A stretch of 64,000 nt of DNA, taken from contig JAERTE010000112.1 of the NCBI GenBank assembly GCA_016845145.1, positions 1-64,000 of the forward strand. The letters are read 5' to 3'. This DNA is from Rhodospirillaceae bacterium. GTDB lineage: Bacteria > Pseudomonadota > Alphaproteobacteria > Rhodospirillales > Casp-alpha2. Below, piece by piece: positions 37,575 through 43,372 of this stretch (its first letter is position 1; every line of letters begins with the position of its first letter). The translations under genes were made by a program, and so were the position numbers. Under the pieces are notes generated by a model. It was not told where the DNA came from and searched no databases. It was given only the letters and a program-made list of their open reading frames with translations.

Positions 37575-38096
37575 ATGAAAAATAAAACATCCGTATTATC
37601 GGCGGTTGCCGTAATTGCCGGTCTGGCATTCGCGCCAAGCGCTTCCGCTGACGACCCAGCATATATCACTGCTGCGGCCGGTTGGTTTGATTTCAACCGC
37701 CAGAAAGATGAAGGCGGTGAATTCCGGCTGGAATATCGATCAGACTACAAGCTCTGGCAATTCAAGCCGTTTGCGACATTTTCGGGTGTTACAAATGGCA
37801 TGACGTTTCTTGGCGCCGGCATTCTGATGGATGTCTATTTTGGCCGTCGTTGGGTGCTCACGCCGAGTTTCGCGCCGACGTGGTGGCGCGGCAAGACGGA
37901 TGATCTTGATCTCGGGCACGGGGTTGAGTTCCGCTCGCAATTGGAGTTGGCCTATCGTTTCGATGATCGATCGCGATTGGGTATTTCCGTCTCTCATTAT
38001 TCCAACGCGGGCCTTGGCGATGACAACCCTGGTACGGAATCGCTGATGGTGAATTACTCAGTGCCGATCGGGAATTTCAAAAAGATGTTTCGCTAA
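37575..38096 (+). CDS. Lipid A deacylase PagL-like outer-membrane protein
   Basis: This encodes 173 residues with a signal peptide ('SVLSAVAVIAGLAFAPSASAD'). The rest has alternating hydrophobic strands typical of a small eight-stranded outer-membrane barrel. 'GISVSHYSNAGLGDDNPG' near residue 140-157 carries the His-x-Ser pair that PagL uses for 3-O-deacylation of lipid A, followed by 'NPGTESLMVNYSVP'. The start is ATG 37575 with a weak ribosome site. It ends 10 bp before the interrupted tRNA-Arg. Confidence 0.85.
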   Translation: MKNKTSVLSAVAVIAGLAFAPSASADDPAYITAAAGWFDFNRQKDEGGEFRLEYRSDYKLWQFKPFATFSGVTNGMTFLGAGILMDVYFGRRWVLTPSFAPTWWRGKTDDLDLGHGVEFRSQLELAYRFDDRSRLGISVSHYSNAGLGDDNPGTESLMVNYSVPIGNFKKMFR

Positions 38097-38106
38097 TCGG
38101 CGCCCC

Positions 38107-38149
38107 GCGCCCGTAGCTCAGTTGGATAGAGCACCAGATTCCTAATCTG
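38107..38149 (+). pseudogene. 5' half of an interrupted tRNA-Arg(CCU) gene
   Basis: The sequence runs acceptor strand GCGCCCG, D arm, then anticodon stem CCAGA, loop TTCCTAA with anticodon CCT, and TCTG. It stops one base short of the anticodon stem, where AT-rich unrelated sequence begins at 38150. The remaining half, TCTGG, variable loop, T arm and CGGGCGC-ACCA, is found 1.7 kb downstream (39869-39906). Joined, the halves form a perfect cloverleaf, so this is one gene split by an insertion. Confidence 0.9.
38138..38149 (+). repeat. Left 12-bp direct repeat (attL-like core)
   Basis: ATTCCTAATCTG, spanning the anticodon loop, is repeated exactly at 39861-39872. The bases outside the repeats differ (G before the left copy, A before the right), so the duplication is exactly 12 bp. 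Sites in tRNA anticodon loops are used by tyrosine recombinases. Confidence 0.85.
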
Positions 38150-38203
38150 AGAAATCTGTAAATTATTGATTTTAAATGATTTTTTATATTAAGAAATTAT
38201 TTT

Positions 38204-38238
38204 GTTTACTATTCGAGCTATGAGTAAACTTTTAATAT
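38204..38238 (+). promoter_or_regulatory. Inverted repeat and -10 element before the insert's tRNA
   Basis: GTTTACT (38204-38210) and AGTAAAC (38223-38229) are perfect 7-bp arms 12 bp apart. TAATAT (38233-38238) lies 15 bp before the mature tRNA end and could be the -10 element. The dyad position suggests regulation, or a recombinase arm site. Confidence 0.4.
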
Positions 38239-38252
38239 AGAAGAAAGTATAA

Positions 38253-38329
38253 GCGCCCGTAGCTCAGTCGGATAGAGCACTTGATTCCTAATCAAGGGGT
38301 CGCAGGTTCGAATCCTGCCGGGCGCACCA
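38253..38329 (+). tRNA. tRNA-Arg (anticodon CCU)
   Basis: A complete cloverleaf is visible: acceptor GCGCCCG pairs with CGGGCGC (38319-38325), D stem GCTC/GAGC, anticodon stem CTTGA/TCAAG, loop TTCCTAA (anticodon CCT), T stem GCAGG/CCTGC with TTCGAAT loop, and an encoded A-CCA end. It reads AGG codons. It differs from the split copy in the anticodon stem (CCAGA/TCTGG there), one D-loop base and the first T-stem pair. As the split gene cannot be functional, this copy may supply tRNA-Arg(CCU), unless another exists elsewhere. Confidence 0.95.
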
Positions 38330-38373
38330 TTCGCCTACGGATTGTGTATCCACGACATTAAAACAACCACATC

Positions 38374-38402
38374 TTGACCGATTACGTAATATCACGCTAA
38401 AG
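38374..38402 (+). promoter_or_regulatory. Promoter with internal palindrome before the two-gene module
   Basis: TTGACC (38374-38379) is followed after 17-18 bp by a weak TAAAGT/CTAAAG (38397-38403). Between them ATTACGTAAT (38381-38390) is a perfect 10-bp palindrome, well placed for autorepression by the winged-helix-like protein encoded next. The regulator is inferred. Confidence 0.4.
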
Positions 38403-38446
38403 TAAAATTTCGTAAAGGCATTAAATCTGTGGGTGTGATACGTTGA

Positions 38447-38890
38447 ATGACTAACGCTAAAGTTAAGATTGACATGCGTACGGGCATTATCGAACTTGAA
38501 GGTGATTCGGGTTTCGTTTCCAAGTATATCGACAAACTACTCCCATTAGTCCAAACGGGTGATTTTGGCGCCGATACGGAGTCTGATCCATCTGTATCCG
38601 GCGACAATGATTCTACGTCAAAGCAACCAAAAACACCGAAGAAAAAGCGAGTTGTGAAGGCACCACCGCCAGGAGAGAGTTGCCGTGACCGAATTCTCGG
38701 GTTGAGAAAAGACAGTTTCTTCAAAGAGCATCGATCACCTAGCGACATCGTCCAGGGGCTCGCGAAAAAGGGTTGGACGCACAAAACGAATCAAGTGGGG
38801 GCTTCCCTAACGACAATGTTTAACAAAGGTGAGATACAGCGGACCCATGATGGTAGTGCTTTTAAGTACTATTACGACAGAGCCGACTGA
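38447..38890 (+). CDS. Small winged-helix-like protein of the tRNA-Arg insert
   Basis: This encodes 147 residues in three parts. Residues 1-36 contain 'DMRTGIIELEGDSGFVSKYIDKLL', a motif seen at the front of several uncharacterised bacterial and archaeal proteins. Residues 37-77 are a low-complexity linker rich in Asp, Ser, Lys and Pro. Residues 78-147 ('HRSPSDIVQGLAKKGWTHKTNQVGAS' then 'MFNKGEIQRTHDGSAFKYYY') follow a winged-helix pattern. It is followed after 9 bp by the HEPN-like gene, so it could be an antitoxin, regulator or partner. No named family is recognised with certainty. Confidence 0.65.
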   Translation: MTNAKVKIDMRTGIIELEGDSGFVSKYIDKLLPLVQTGDFGADTESDPSVSGDNDSTSKQPKTPKKKRVVKAPPPGESCRDRILGLRKDSFFKEHRSPSDIVQGLAKKGWTHKTNQVGASLTTMFNKGEIQRTHDGSAFKYYYDRAD

Positions 38891-38899
38891 ACAATTTGA

Positions 38900-39667
38900 A
38901 TGACAACTTCTCTCCAGGACGCGCTTGAAGTGATCCCGGATGGGCTGCGCAATCCGTTAATCTCACTTTATGAAGAAGCACTAAGCGAATACCGAGCCGG
39001 ACGGTGGGAATCGGTTGGGACAAAAGCCGGTAAATTATGTGAAGTGATTTTCACCATTGTTGACGGCAAAATCTCGGGTGTCTATCCAAGTGGCCCAAGC
39101 AAACCTAGGAACATGGTCGACGGCTGCAAAGGTCTTGAGAAACACAATAAGGACCATGGCCGCTCGCTTTGCATACAAATTCCACGTTTATTGACCGCTG
39201 TATACGAGATGCGAAACAATCGCGAGATTGGACATGTCGGTAGCGATGTGGATCCAAATCACATGGACGCGGAATTATTGATTCGCGCCGTAAAGTGGTT
39301 GATGGCGGAATTGGTTCGCAACTTTGCAACGATGAGCACGGGCGATGCGAGGGATTTAATTGAATCAGTGACCGAACGTAGTTTCCATGCTGTGTGGGTT
39401 GATGGCGATACCAAGCGCGTTCTAAACACGTCTCTAAAATCCAAGGAAAAGGTGTTGGTTCTTCTATACGCTTCGGCTGGCAAGGCCGAGTTGGAACAAC
39501 TCCGCGAATGGATAGAATATAAAAATAAATCTGAATTTCAGTCGAAAGTCATGAAGCCACTTCACAAAGCAGCATTGATACATATTGACGAGCGACGAGG
39601 CGAGGCGACTTTGATGCCGACTGGTACGCGTCGTGTTGAGGAAGCGGGATTGTTGTCCCTTTTTTAG
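38900..39667 (+). CDS. Abi-C/HEPN-like protein with C-terminal winged-helix-like domain
   Basis: This encodes 255 residues. The helical N-terminal part (1-145) contains 'VYEMRNNREIGHVGSDVD' with Arg105-Asn106 and His112, which fits the R-x4-6-H RNase motif of HEPN proteins and the 'RN....HG' signature of abortive-infection C-terminal (Abi-C) domains. The preceding 'KAGKLCEVIFTIVDGKISG' fits the helix before that motif. Residues 180-250 ('KVLVLLYASAGKAELEQLREWI', 'VMKPLHKAALIHIDERRGEATLMPTGTRRV', in blocks) look like a winged helix. A role as RNA-cleaving defence effector or toxin is inferred. It is the last gene of the insert. Confidence 0.7.
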   Translation: MTTSLQDALEVIPDGLRNPLISLYEEALSEYRAGRWESVGTKAGKLCEVIFTIVDGKISGVYPSGPSKPRNMVDGCKGLEKHNKDHGRSLCIQIPRLLTAVYEMRNNREIGHVGSDVDPNHMDAELLIRAVKWLMAELVRNFATMSTGDARDLIESVTERSFHAVWVDGDTKRVLNTSLKSKEKVLVLLYASAGKAELEQLREWIEYKNKSEFQSKVMKPLHKAALIHIDERRGEATLMPTGTRRVEEAGLLSLF

Positions 39668-39751
39668 GCTACCATCGCTACGAGCTACGAAATTAGCTCA
39701 TCATATATTCAACTCAAATCTTGGCGAATCGAAACGTGACAAGCCATGCGC

Positions 39752-39784
39752 ATAAGCTGTACATGGACTGTACATAGAGCTTAA
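39752..39784. repeat. Imperfect palindrome near the right end of the insert
   Basis: TAAGCT (39753-39758) is inverted as AGCTTA (39778-39783), enclosing two copies of the self-complementary TGTACA (39758-39763 and 39769-39774) as a direct repeat 11 bp apart. It lies in the 193 bp between the HEPN-like gene and the right 12-bp repeat, where no gene is seen. A recombination or regulatory site is possible. Confidence 0.4.
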
Positions 39785-39860
39785 GCGTAATTTCGAAAAT
39801 TTTGTCCTTTAAAAATAATCACTTACTCGTTTATTTGCGCAACTAAGAAATAAGTGCAAA

Positions 39861-39872
39861 ATTCCTAATCTG
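39861..39872 (+). repeat. Right 12-bp direct repeat (attR-like core)
   Basis: Exact copy of the left repeat ATTCCTAATCTG, followed directly by the rest of the interrupted tRNA. Confidence 0.85.
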
Positions 39873-39906
39873 GGGGTCACAGGTTCGAATCCTGTCGGGC
39901 GCACCA
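39869..39906 (+). pseudogene. 3' half of the interrupted tRNA-Arg(CCU) gene
   Basis: TCTGG completes the anticodon stem CCAGA of the 5' half at 38134-38138. A variable loop, T arm ACAGG/CCTGT and acceptor strand CGGGCGC with ACCA follow. No 5' half adjoins it; the preceding sequence is AT-rich insert. Downstream to 39981 nothing else is recognised. Confidence 0.9.
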
Positions 39907-39981
39907 CTCCTTCAAAAAAAACCGCCTCTTTCTATTTGTAAGACGCGAACAATGTTCGATCAGACGCGCCATTCTTCGCGA

Positions 39982-40215
39982 TTATCCGCCCAATTTATCA
40001 CGATGCAGTTCCACACTCTTGTCGCAGCTGTCACAGATCACGACGGCCGCAATAAACTGACCTTCGGCATTGGCGTCGTTGTCATCTTTGGGAGCGGTTC
40101 CGTAGAGGTCCCAAACCTTAATTGTTAGGGTTTCCGGATCGCATTCGCCGATGCCTTCGACGCCATAGGCGCTTAGAAAATCCGCGTTGACTGTATGGGG
40201 TAAGATCCGTGCCAT
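39982..40215 (-). CDS. Small hypothetical protein
   Basis: This encodes 77 residues from the ATG at 40215, start 'MARILPHTVNADFLSAYGVEG'. A C-x2-C pair in 'VVICDSCDKSVEL' near the end could bind a metal. The composition is acidic. It follows the upstream gene with a 2-bp gap, so both form one operon. No family is recognised. Confidence 0.55.
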   Translation of the reverse strand: MARILPHTVNADFLSAYGVEGIGECDPETLTIKVWDLYGTAPKDDNDANAEGQFIAAVVICDSCDKSVELHRDKLGG

Positions 40216-40217
40216 GC

Positions 40218-40757
40218 TCAATTCTCCCAGGAAAAGCTAAGACAAAACTCATGGAAATTCGCTGTATCATCCTTGGCGACGCCGAGGACCCGGTATCCAT
40301 CATCGAGATTCTGAGCCAGAGTTCTGTTGGCAACCCAGTGGTCACTGACGCCATGGCAGCTGATCACGAATACCGGACCTTCGGGAAGCTCAATGCCATC
40401 TTCCGGGCCGAAACGTGTGTTCATGGGACGCGGTGTGCGCCAATCTGCGATCACGTTTGAACTGCCGGGATCCAACGAATCAACGATCAAGGCACGCTGC
40501 AACCACCAGGAATGAGATCGACCAACAACGCGGGTGCCGGCAGGAAACAAGCAGAGATGGGCGTGGCAATGCTCGCCTTGGATGTTGAATTTCTCAAATA
40601 ACGAGTCGTCCGCACTCGCGGCAAAGGCGCCAGTCTTTCCCGCGTCGCTGATCGCGGCGGCGACCGCGTTGCTATCGATCAGGTCGGGCGGCGACCAATC
40701 AAGCCCTCTGAATGCCATGTGATCGAAGGCTGGAACCGGGAAACGGATATAAGCCAT
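40218..40757 (-). CDS. Hypothetical protein, unknown fold
   Basis: This encodes 179 residues from ATG 40757, which has a strong 'AGGAGG' ribosome site. The sequence starts 'MAYIRFPVPAFDHMAFRGLDWSPP' and includes 'FNIQGEHCHAHLCLFPAGTRVVG' and 'EGPVFVISCHGVSDHWV'. The clustered His and Cys, and the pattern of hydrophobic strands, are compatible with a cupin-like barrel, but this is weak. It is divergent from the one-carbon cluster; the 334-bp gap to 41092 holds an AT-rich dyad and no gene. Confidence 0.6.
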   Translation of the reverse strand: MAYIRFPVPAFDHMAFRGLDWSPPDLIDSNAVAAAISDAGKTGAFAASADDSLFEKFNIQGEHCHAHLCLFPAGTRVVGRSHSWWLQRALIVDSLDPGSSNVIADWRTPRPMNTRFGPEDGIELPEGPVFVISCHGVSDHWVANRTLAQNLDDGYRVLGVAKDDTANFHEFCLSFSWEN

Positions 40758-40929
40758 ATTGATGCCTCCTGCTGATTTGCTCCAGTTCATGTGAGCTTCA
40801 TTTGATAGCCATGGTAATCAACCGGTGGCTTCGATCCAAGTGTTTCAGGCTAGAAAGCCATGCCGGAGAGGTATGGCGCCATTGGCTTGCGTCGTAGCCC
40901 CGGTGACGTCGATGGGGTATGAGCTGGAT

Positions 40930-40947
40930 AGAATAATATATTATCTT
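40930..40947. promoter_or_regulatory. AT-rich dyad upstream of the one-carbon cluster (copy 1)
   Basis: AGAATAATATATTATCTT is a near-perfect palindrome around ATAATATATTAT (40933-40944). Read on the minus strand it shares AGATAATATATT with the second copy at 41441. It is 145 bp before the first gene of the cluster. Confidence 0.45.
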
Positions 40948-41091
40948 GTTTGCTGGCTTGTATGATACGGCGCAGCCCAGGTCCGTCAATGCGACGCGGA
41001 AAATGACCGAGACATTTCCGCGCGTAATCCGTATAGTCACCGAAGTTGCCGATGGGCGATTGATTTGATGTCTGGGATGGGAGTACGTGAG

Positions 41092-41370
41092 ATGGCTAAA
41101 GTTCAGGTTCTTCGTTGGCAGGAAATCCCCTCATTGGTTGAGGCTAAGGATGATGGCGGCGCAAAAAAAATACAATTAAGTGATAAATTTCAAGCTCTTA
41201 TTGATGAAGCGGCAATGCAGCGGGAACTGGCGGGCACGGACGCTTATCTTGAGGAATGGAACAAAACTCCGGCGGAAGAACGCGATGGCGACGCTCAAAC
41301 TGTCGTCCAGCAAGTCGCAGATGAGATTGAGGGGCAATTTGCGGAAATCCGCGATGCGGCCTTGAAATAG
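41092..41370 (+). CDS. PF13769-type 'virulence factor' small protein
   Basis: This encodes 92 residues starting 'MAKVQVLRWQEIPSLVEAK', the typical opening of the small family misleadingly named 'virulence factor'. The rest is acidic with a helix 'FQALIDEAAMQRELAGTDAYLEEWNKT' (two blocks). In many alphaproteobacteria this gene is next to methyl-THF:corrinoid methyltransferase genes, as here, so a role in corrinoid one-carbon metabolism is likely but undefined. Confidence 0.75.
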   Translation: MAKVQVLRWQEIPSLVEAKDDGGAKKIQLSDKFQALIDEAAMQRELAGTDAYLEEWNKTPAEERDGDAQTVVQQVADEIEGQFAEIRDAALK

Positions 41371-41438
41371 AGACGCCACCGATTCTTATATGACCCGGCG
41401 GCATGGGGTCATATCGAAGCTTAGTACGCCAGCATTTG

Positions 41439-41458
41439 ACAGATAATATATTTTCTGT
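41439..41458. promoter_or_regulatory. AT-rich dyad upstream of the one-carbon cluster (copy 2)
   Basis: ACAGATAATA is followed by TATTTTCTGT, matching the inverse in nine of ten positions. It ends 11 bp before the MetH-activation-like start codon and shares AGATAATATATT with copy 1. It overlaps a TTGACA (41436-41441), so binding could block transcription. Confidence 0.5.
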
Positions 41459-41469
41459 ACGGTTCGAGG

Positions 41470-42171
41470 ATGTTGAACACAATGTCACAGGAACAGCAGA
41501 CTACTGCGGTTGTGAAGGAGGCGGCGAAAAGCTGGGTCCTGGAAACCGGTCGTGTTCATATTGATCCGCTGAAAATGTTGCGCATACACGGCTATAAGAA
41601 TGTAGAAAAGGTCCGCCCCGTGATCCGCAAGGCGGCGGACGATGTCGCCGAGCGGGCAGAACGGTTGATGGCGCCGGTGGTGCATGCGCGTCGCATCGAT
41701 GTGGCGACCTACGACGATGAACGCCTGACTCTCGTTGACGGTACGGTGTTCAACGACGTTGCTTTCGAGCATGTTCTGGATGGCGCGCGAACGGTCGTGG
41801 TGATCGTTATGACCGTCGGAACAGCGCTCGATGAAGCCGTGATGGCGTCGATGGATAACAATACGTTCGAACCGCTGGATGCCTTGTTTCTGGAGACGGC
41901 TGGCTGGTTGGGCATCGAGGCGGCGACGAAGGTGTTCGTCCGCGATCTGCAACAACGGACCAAACGCGAAGGTGTGCGCGTGACCCGCCGTCTGGGCCCG
42001 GGCTATCAGTATAAAGTCGGCGGCAAGCAGGTGAACTGGCCCTTGGAGCAACAGCGGAAATTGTTCGATGTGTTCGGGGACGCCGAGTTGCCTGTCACGT
42101 TGATGGAAAGCTGCGCGATGCTGCCGAAGATGTCGCGATCCGGCATCTACGGCCTGACGCCGGTTAACTGA
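41470..42171 (+). CDS. MetH-activation-domain-like protein
   Basis: This encodes 233 residues (ATG 41482 would give 229). 'GYKNVEKVRPVIRKAADDVAERAERLM' resembles the start, 'TRRLGPGYQYKVGGKQVNWPLEQQRKLFDVFG' (in blocks) the SAM-binding signature, and 'MSRSGIYGL' the end of the vitamin-B12-dependent methionine synthase activation domain. Free-standing versions are thought to serve reductive methylation of oxidised cobalamin. The rest of MetH is absent. It sits between the PF13769 gene and the methyltransferase. Confidence 0.82.
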   Translation: MLNTMSQEQQTTAVVKEAAKSWVLETGRVHIDPLKMLRIHGYKNVEKVRPVIRKAADDVAERAERLMAPVVHARRIDVATYDDERLTLVDGTVFNDVAFEHVLDGARTVVVIVMTVGTALDEAVMASMDNNTFEPLDALFLETAGWLGIEAATKVFVRDLQQRTKREGVRVTRRLGPGYQYKVGGKQVNWPLEQQRKLFDVFGDAELPVTLMESCAMLPKMSRSGIYGLTPVN

Positions 42172-42325
42172 TGGAATGAGTGAATTGACGGGAAATGTCG
42201 CTGCAACATACAGAACTGTCGGAAATGCCAATGAGCAGACGAGATAAAGATTTACATACGGCATGACCGCGAGGCCATATTTCGCGGCCTGAATCGAAAC
42301 GCATGAAAATTAGGATTATCGAATT

Positions 42326-43321
42326 ATGAAATCAGACAGCCTCATCGTCATCGGCGAGAACTTCAATTCCACCCGCAAGATCAAGGCGACCAGCCCGCGC
42401 GTGATTGAAGAGGACGGCAAAACCGGCATTGGGTATACGGACTTGGACGGTAACAAGCAGTTGCTGGATTGTACCGACATCATCCCTGAAGACCCGGCGG
42501 AACGTAATAGCTTTCTGATTCCGCACATCGCGCAGGCGCTGCGTAACAAGGACATGAATTACATTTCCTGGGCGATCAAAAACCAGGAATCCCATGGCGC
42601 GCATATAATTGACCTCTGCGTTGATGAAATGTCGGTCTACCCCGAGGAACGCCACGAATGGATCAAGTGGACGGTTGAGACGGCGCAAAAAGTCACCGAC
42701 AAAATTGTTGCCATCGATTCATCGGACTCCACCACCATTTACGCGGGCCTGGAGGCCCATGACGGGTCCAAGGGGCGCCCGGCCATCAACTCGTTCAACC
42801 TGGAAGATGGGCGCCAAGACTTGGTCCCCATGGCTAAAGAGCACAACGCACTATTGTTCGCCAATGCCAGCGGTAACGCCGGCATGCCGCAGAACGGTGA
42901 AGAGCGTGTCGCCAACCTCGTCACCTGCATGGAGATGATGGACAAGGACGGCATCGAAATGGAAGACCGGTTCTTGGATCCGTTGGTGTTCCCGATCGGC
43001 GCCGGGCCGGAATTCGGAGGCCACTATCTCGATGCGGTCAAGGAACTGCGGAAAATGTACCCGGACGTCCACATCTTCGGCGGCCACTCCAATGTTTCGT
43101 TCGGGTTGCCGAACCGGAAGTTGATCAACGAAGTGTTCGTATCGCTTTCTATTGTCGCCGGTTGTGATGCCATGATGATCGATCCCGTGATGAACGGCGT
43201 TGAAGGGCTGACGGCGTTCAAATACGCCGCTGAAGCCCTGCTCGGCGAAGACGAATATTCCATGAAATACCTCAAGTATATCCGGGGTAACGATTCGACA
43301 AGACGCGCACGACGGAAGTAG
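42326..43321 (+). CDS. mtgA: Methyltetrahydrofolate:corrinoid methyltransferase
   Basis: This encodes 331 residues of a pterin-binding TIM-barrel, as in AcsE/MtgA and the second domain of MetH. 'LIVIGENFNSTRKIKA', 'HIIDLCVDEMS', 'AIDSSDSTTIYAGLEA', 'NSFNLEDGR' and 'GGHSNVSFGLPNRKLINEVF' are the standard pterin-site blocks. It transfers a methyl group between methylcobalamin on a corrinoid protein and tetrahydrofolate. In a demethylation pathway it would work in the direction of methyl-THF. The gene name is by analogy. It is followed 51 bp later by the UroD-like gene. Confidence 0.9.
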   Translation: MKSDSLIVIGENFNSTRKIKATSPRVIEEDGKTGIGYTDLDGNKQLLDCTDIIPEDPAERNSFLIPHIAQALRNKDMNYISWAIKNQESHGAHIIDLCVDEMSVYPEERHEWIKWTVETAQKVTDKIVAIDSSDSTTIYAGLEAHDGSKGRPAINSFNLEDGRQDLVPMAKEHNALLFANASGNAGMPQNGEERVANLVTCMEMMDKDGIEMEDRFLDPLVFPIGAGPEFGGHYLDAVKELRKMYPDVHIFGGHSNVSFGLPNRKLINEVFVSLSIVAGCDAMMIDPVMNGVEGLTAFKYAAEALLGEDEYSMKYLKYIRGNDSTRRARRK

Positions 43322-43372
43322 GCGGGCTGGATTGCCGTGTCGGCGGGTTATGCAAATGGGAGGAAATGAGCC

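Larger units (their letters stand above)
38150..39872. mobile_element. 1.7-kb insert splitting tRNA-Arg(CCU), carrying a tRNA and a two-gene module
   Basis: The insert begins one base before the end of the tRNA anticodon stem and ends with the second copy of a 12-bp repeat. It is visibly richer in A and T than the flanks, especially at both ends. It contains an intact tRNA-Arg(CCU) (38253-38329), a small winged-helix-like gene, an Abi-C/HEPN-like gene and several short dyads. No integrase, transposase or excisionase is present. It could be a satellite mobilised by an integrase elsewhere, or an island that has lost its integrase. The boundaries are well supported by the reconstruction of the interrupted tRNA. 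Confidence 0.8.

Noticed and set aside
38138-39872. Insert in tRNA-Arg(CCU) read as a group I intron
   Set aside because: Group I introns do occur in this tRNA in bacteria, but the insert is flanked by a 12-bp duplication, contains a complete tRNA and two protein genes, and has no visible intron core pairing.
40798-41040. 80-codon minus-strand frame in the gap before the one-carbon cluster
   Set aside because: Low-complexity basic composition, no ribosome site, and it overlaps the AT-rich dyad.
40758-42325. Cobalamin riboswitch before the corrinoid genes
   Set aside because: I looked for a B12 box and multi-stem leader in the gaps at 40.8-41.1, 41.4 and 42.2 kb and saw none.
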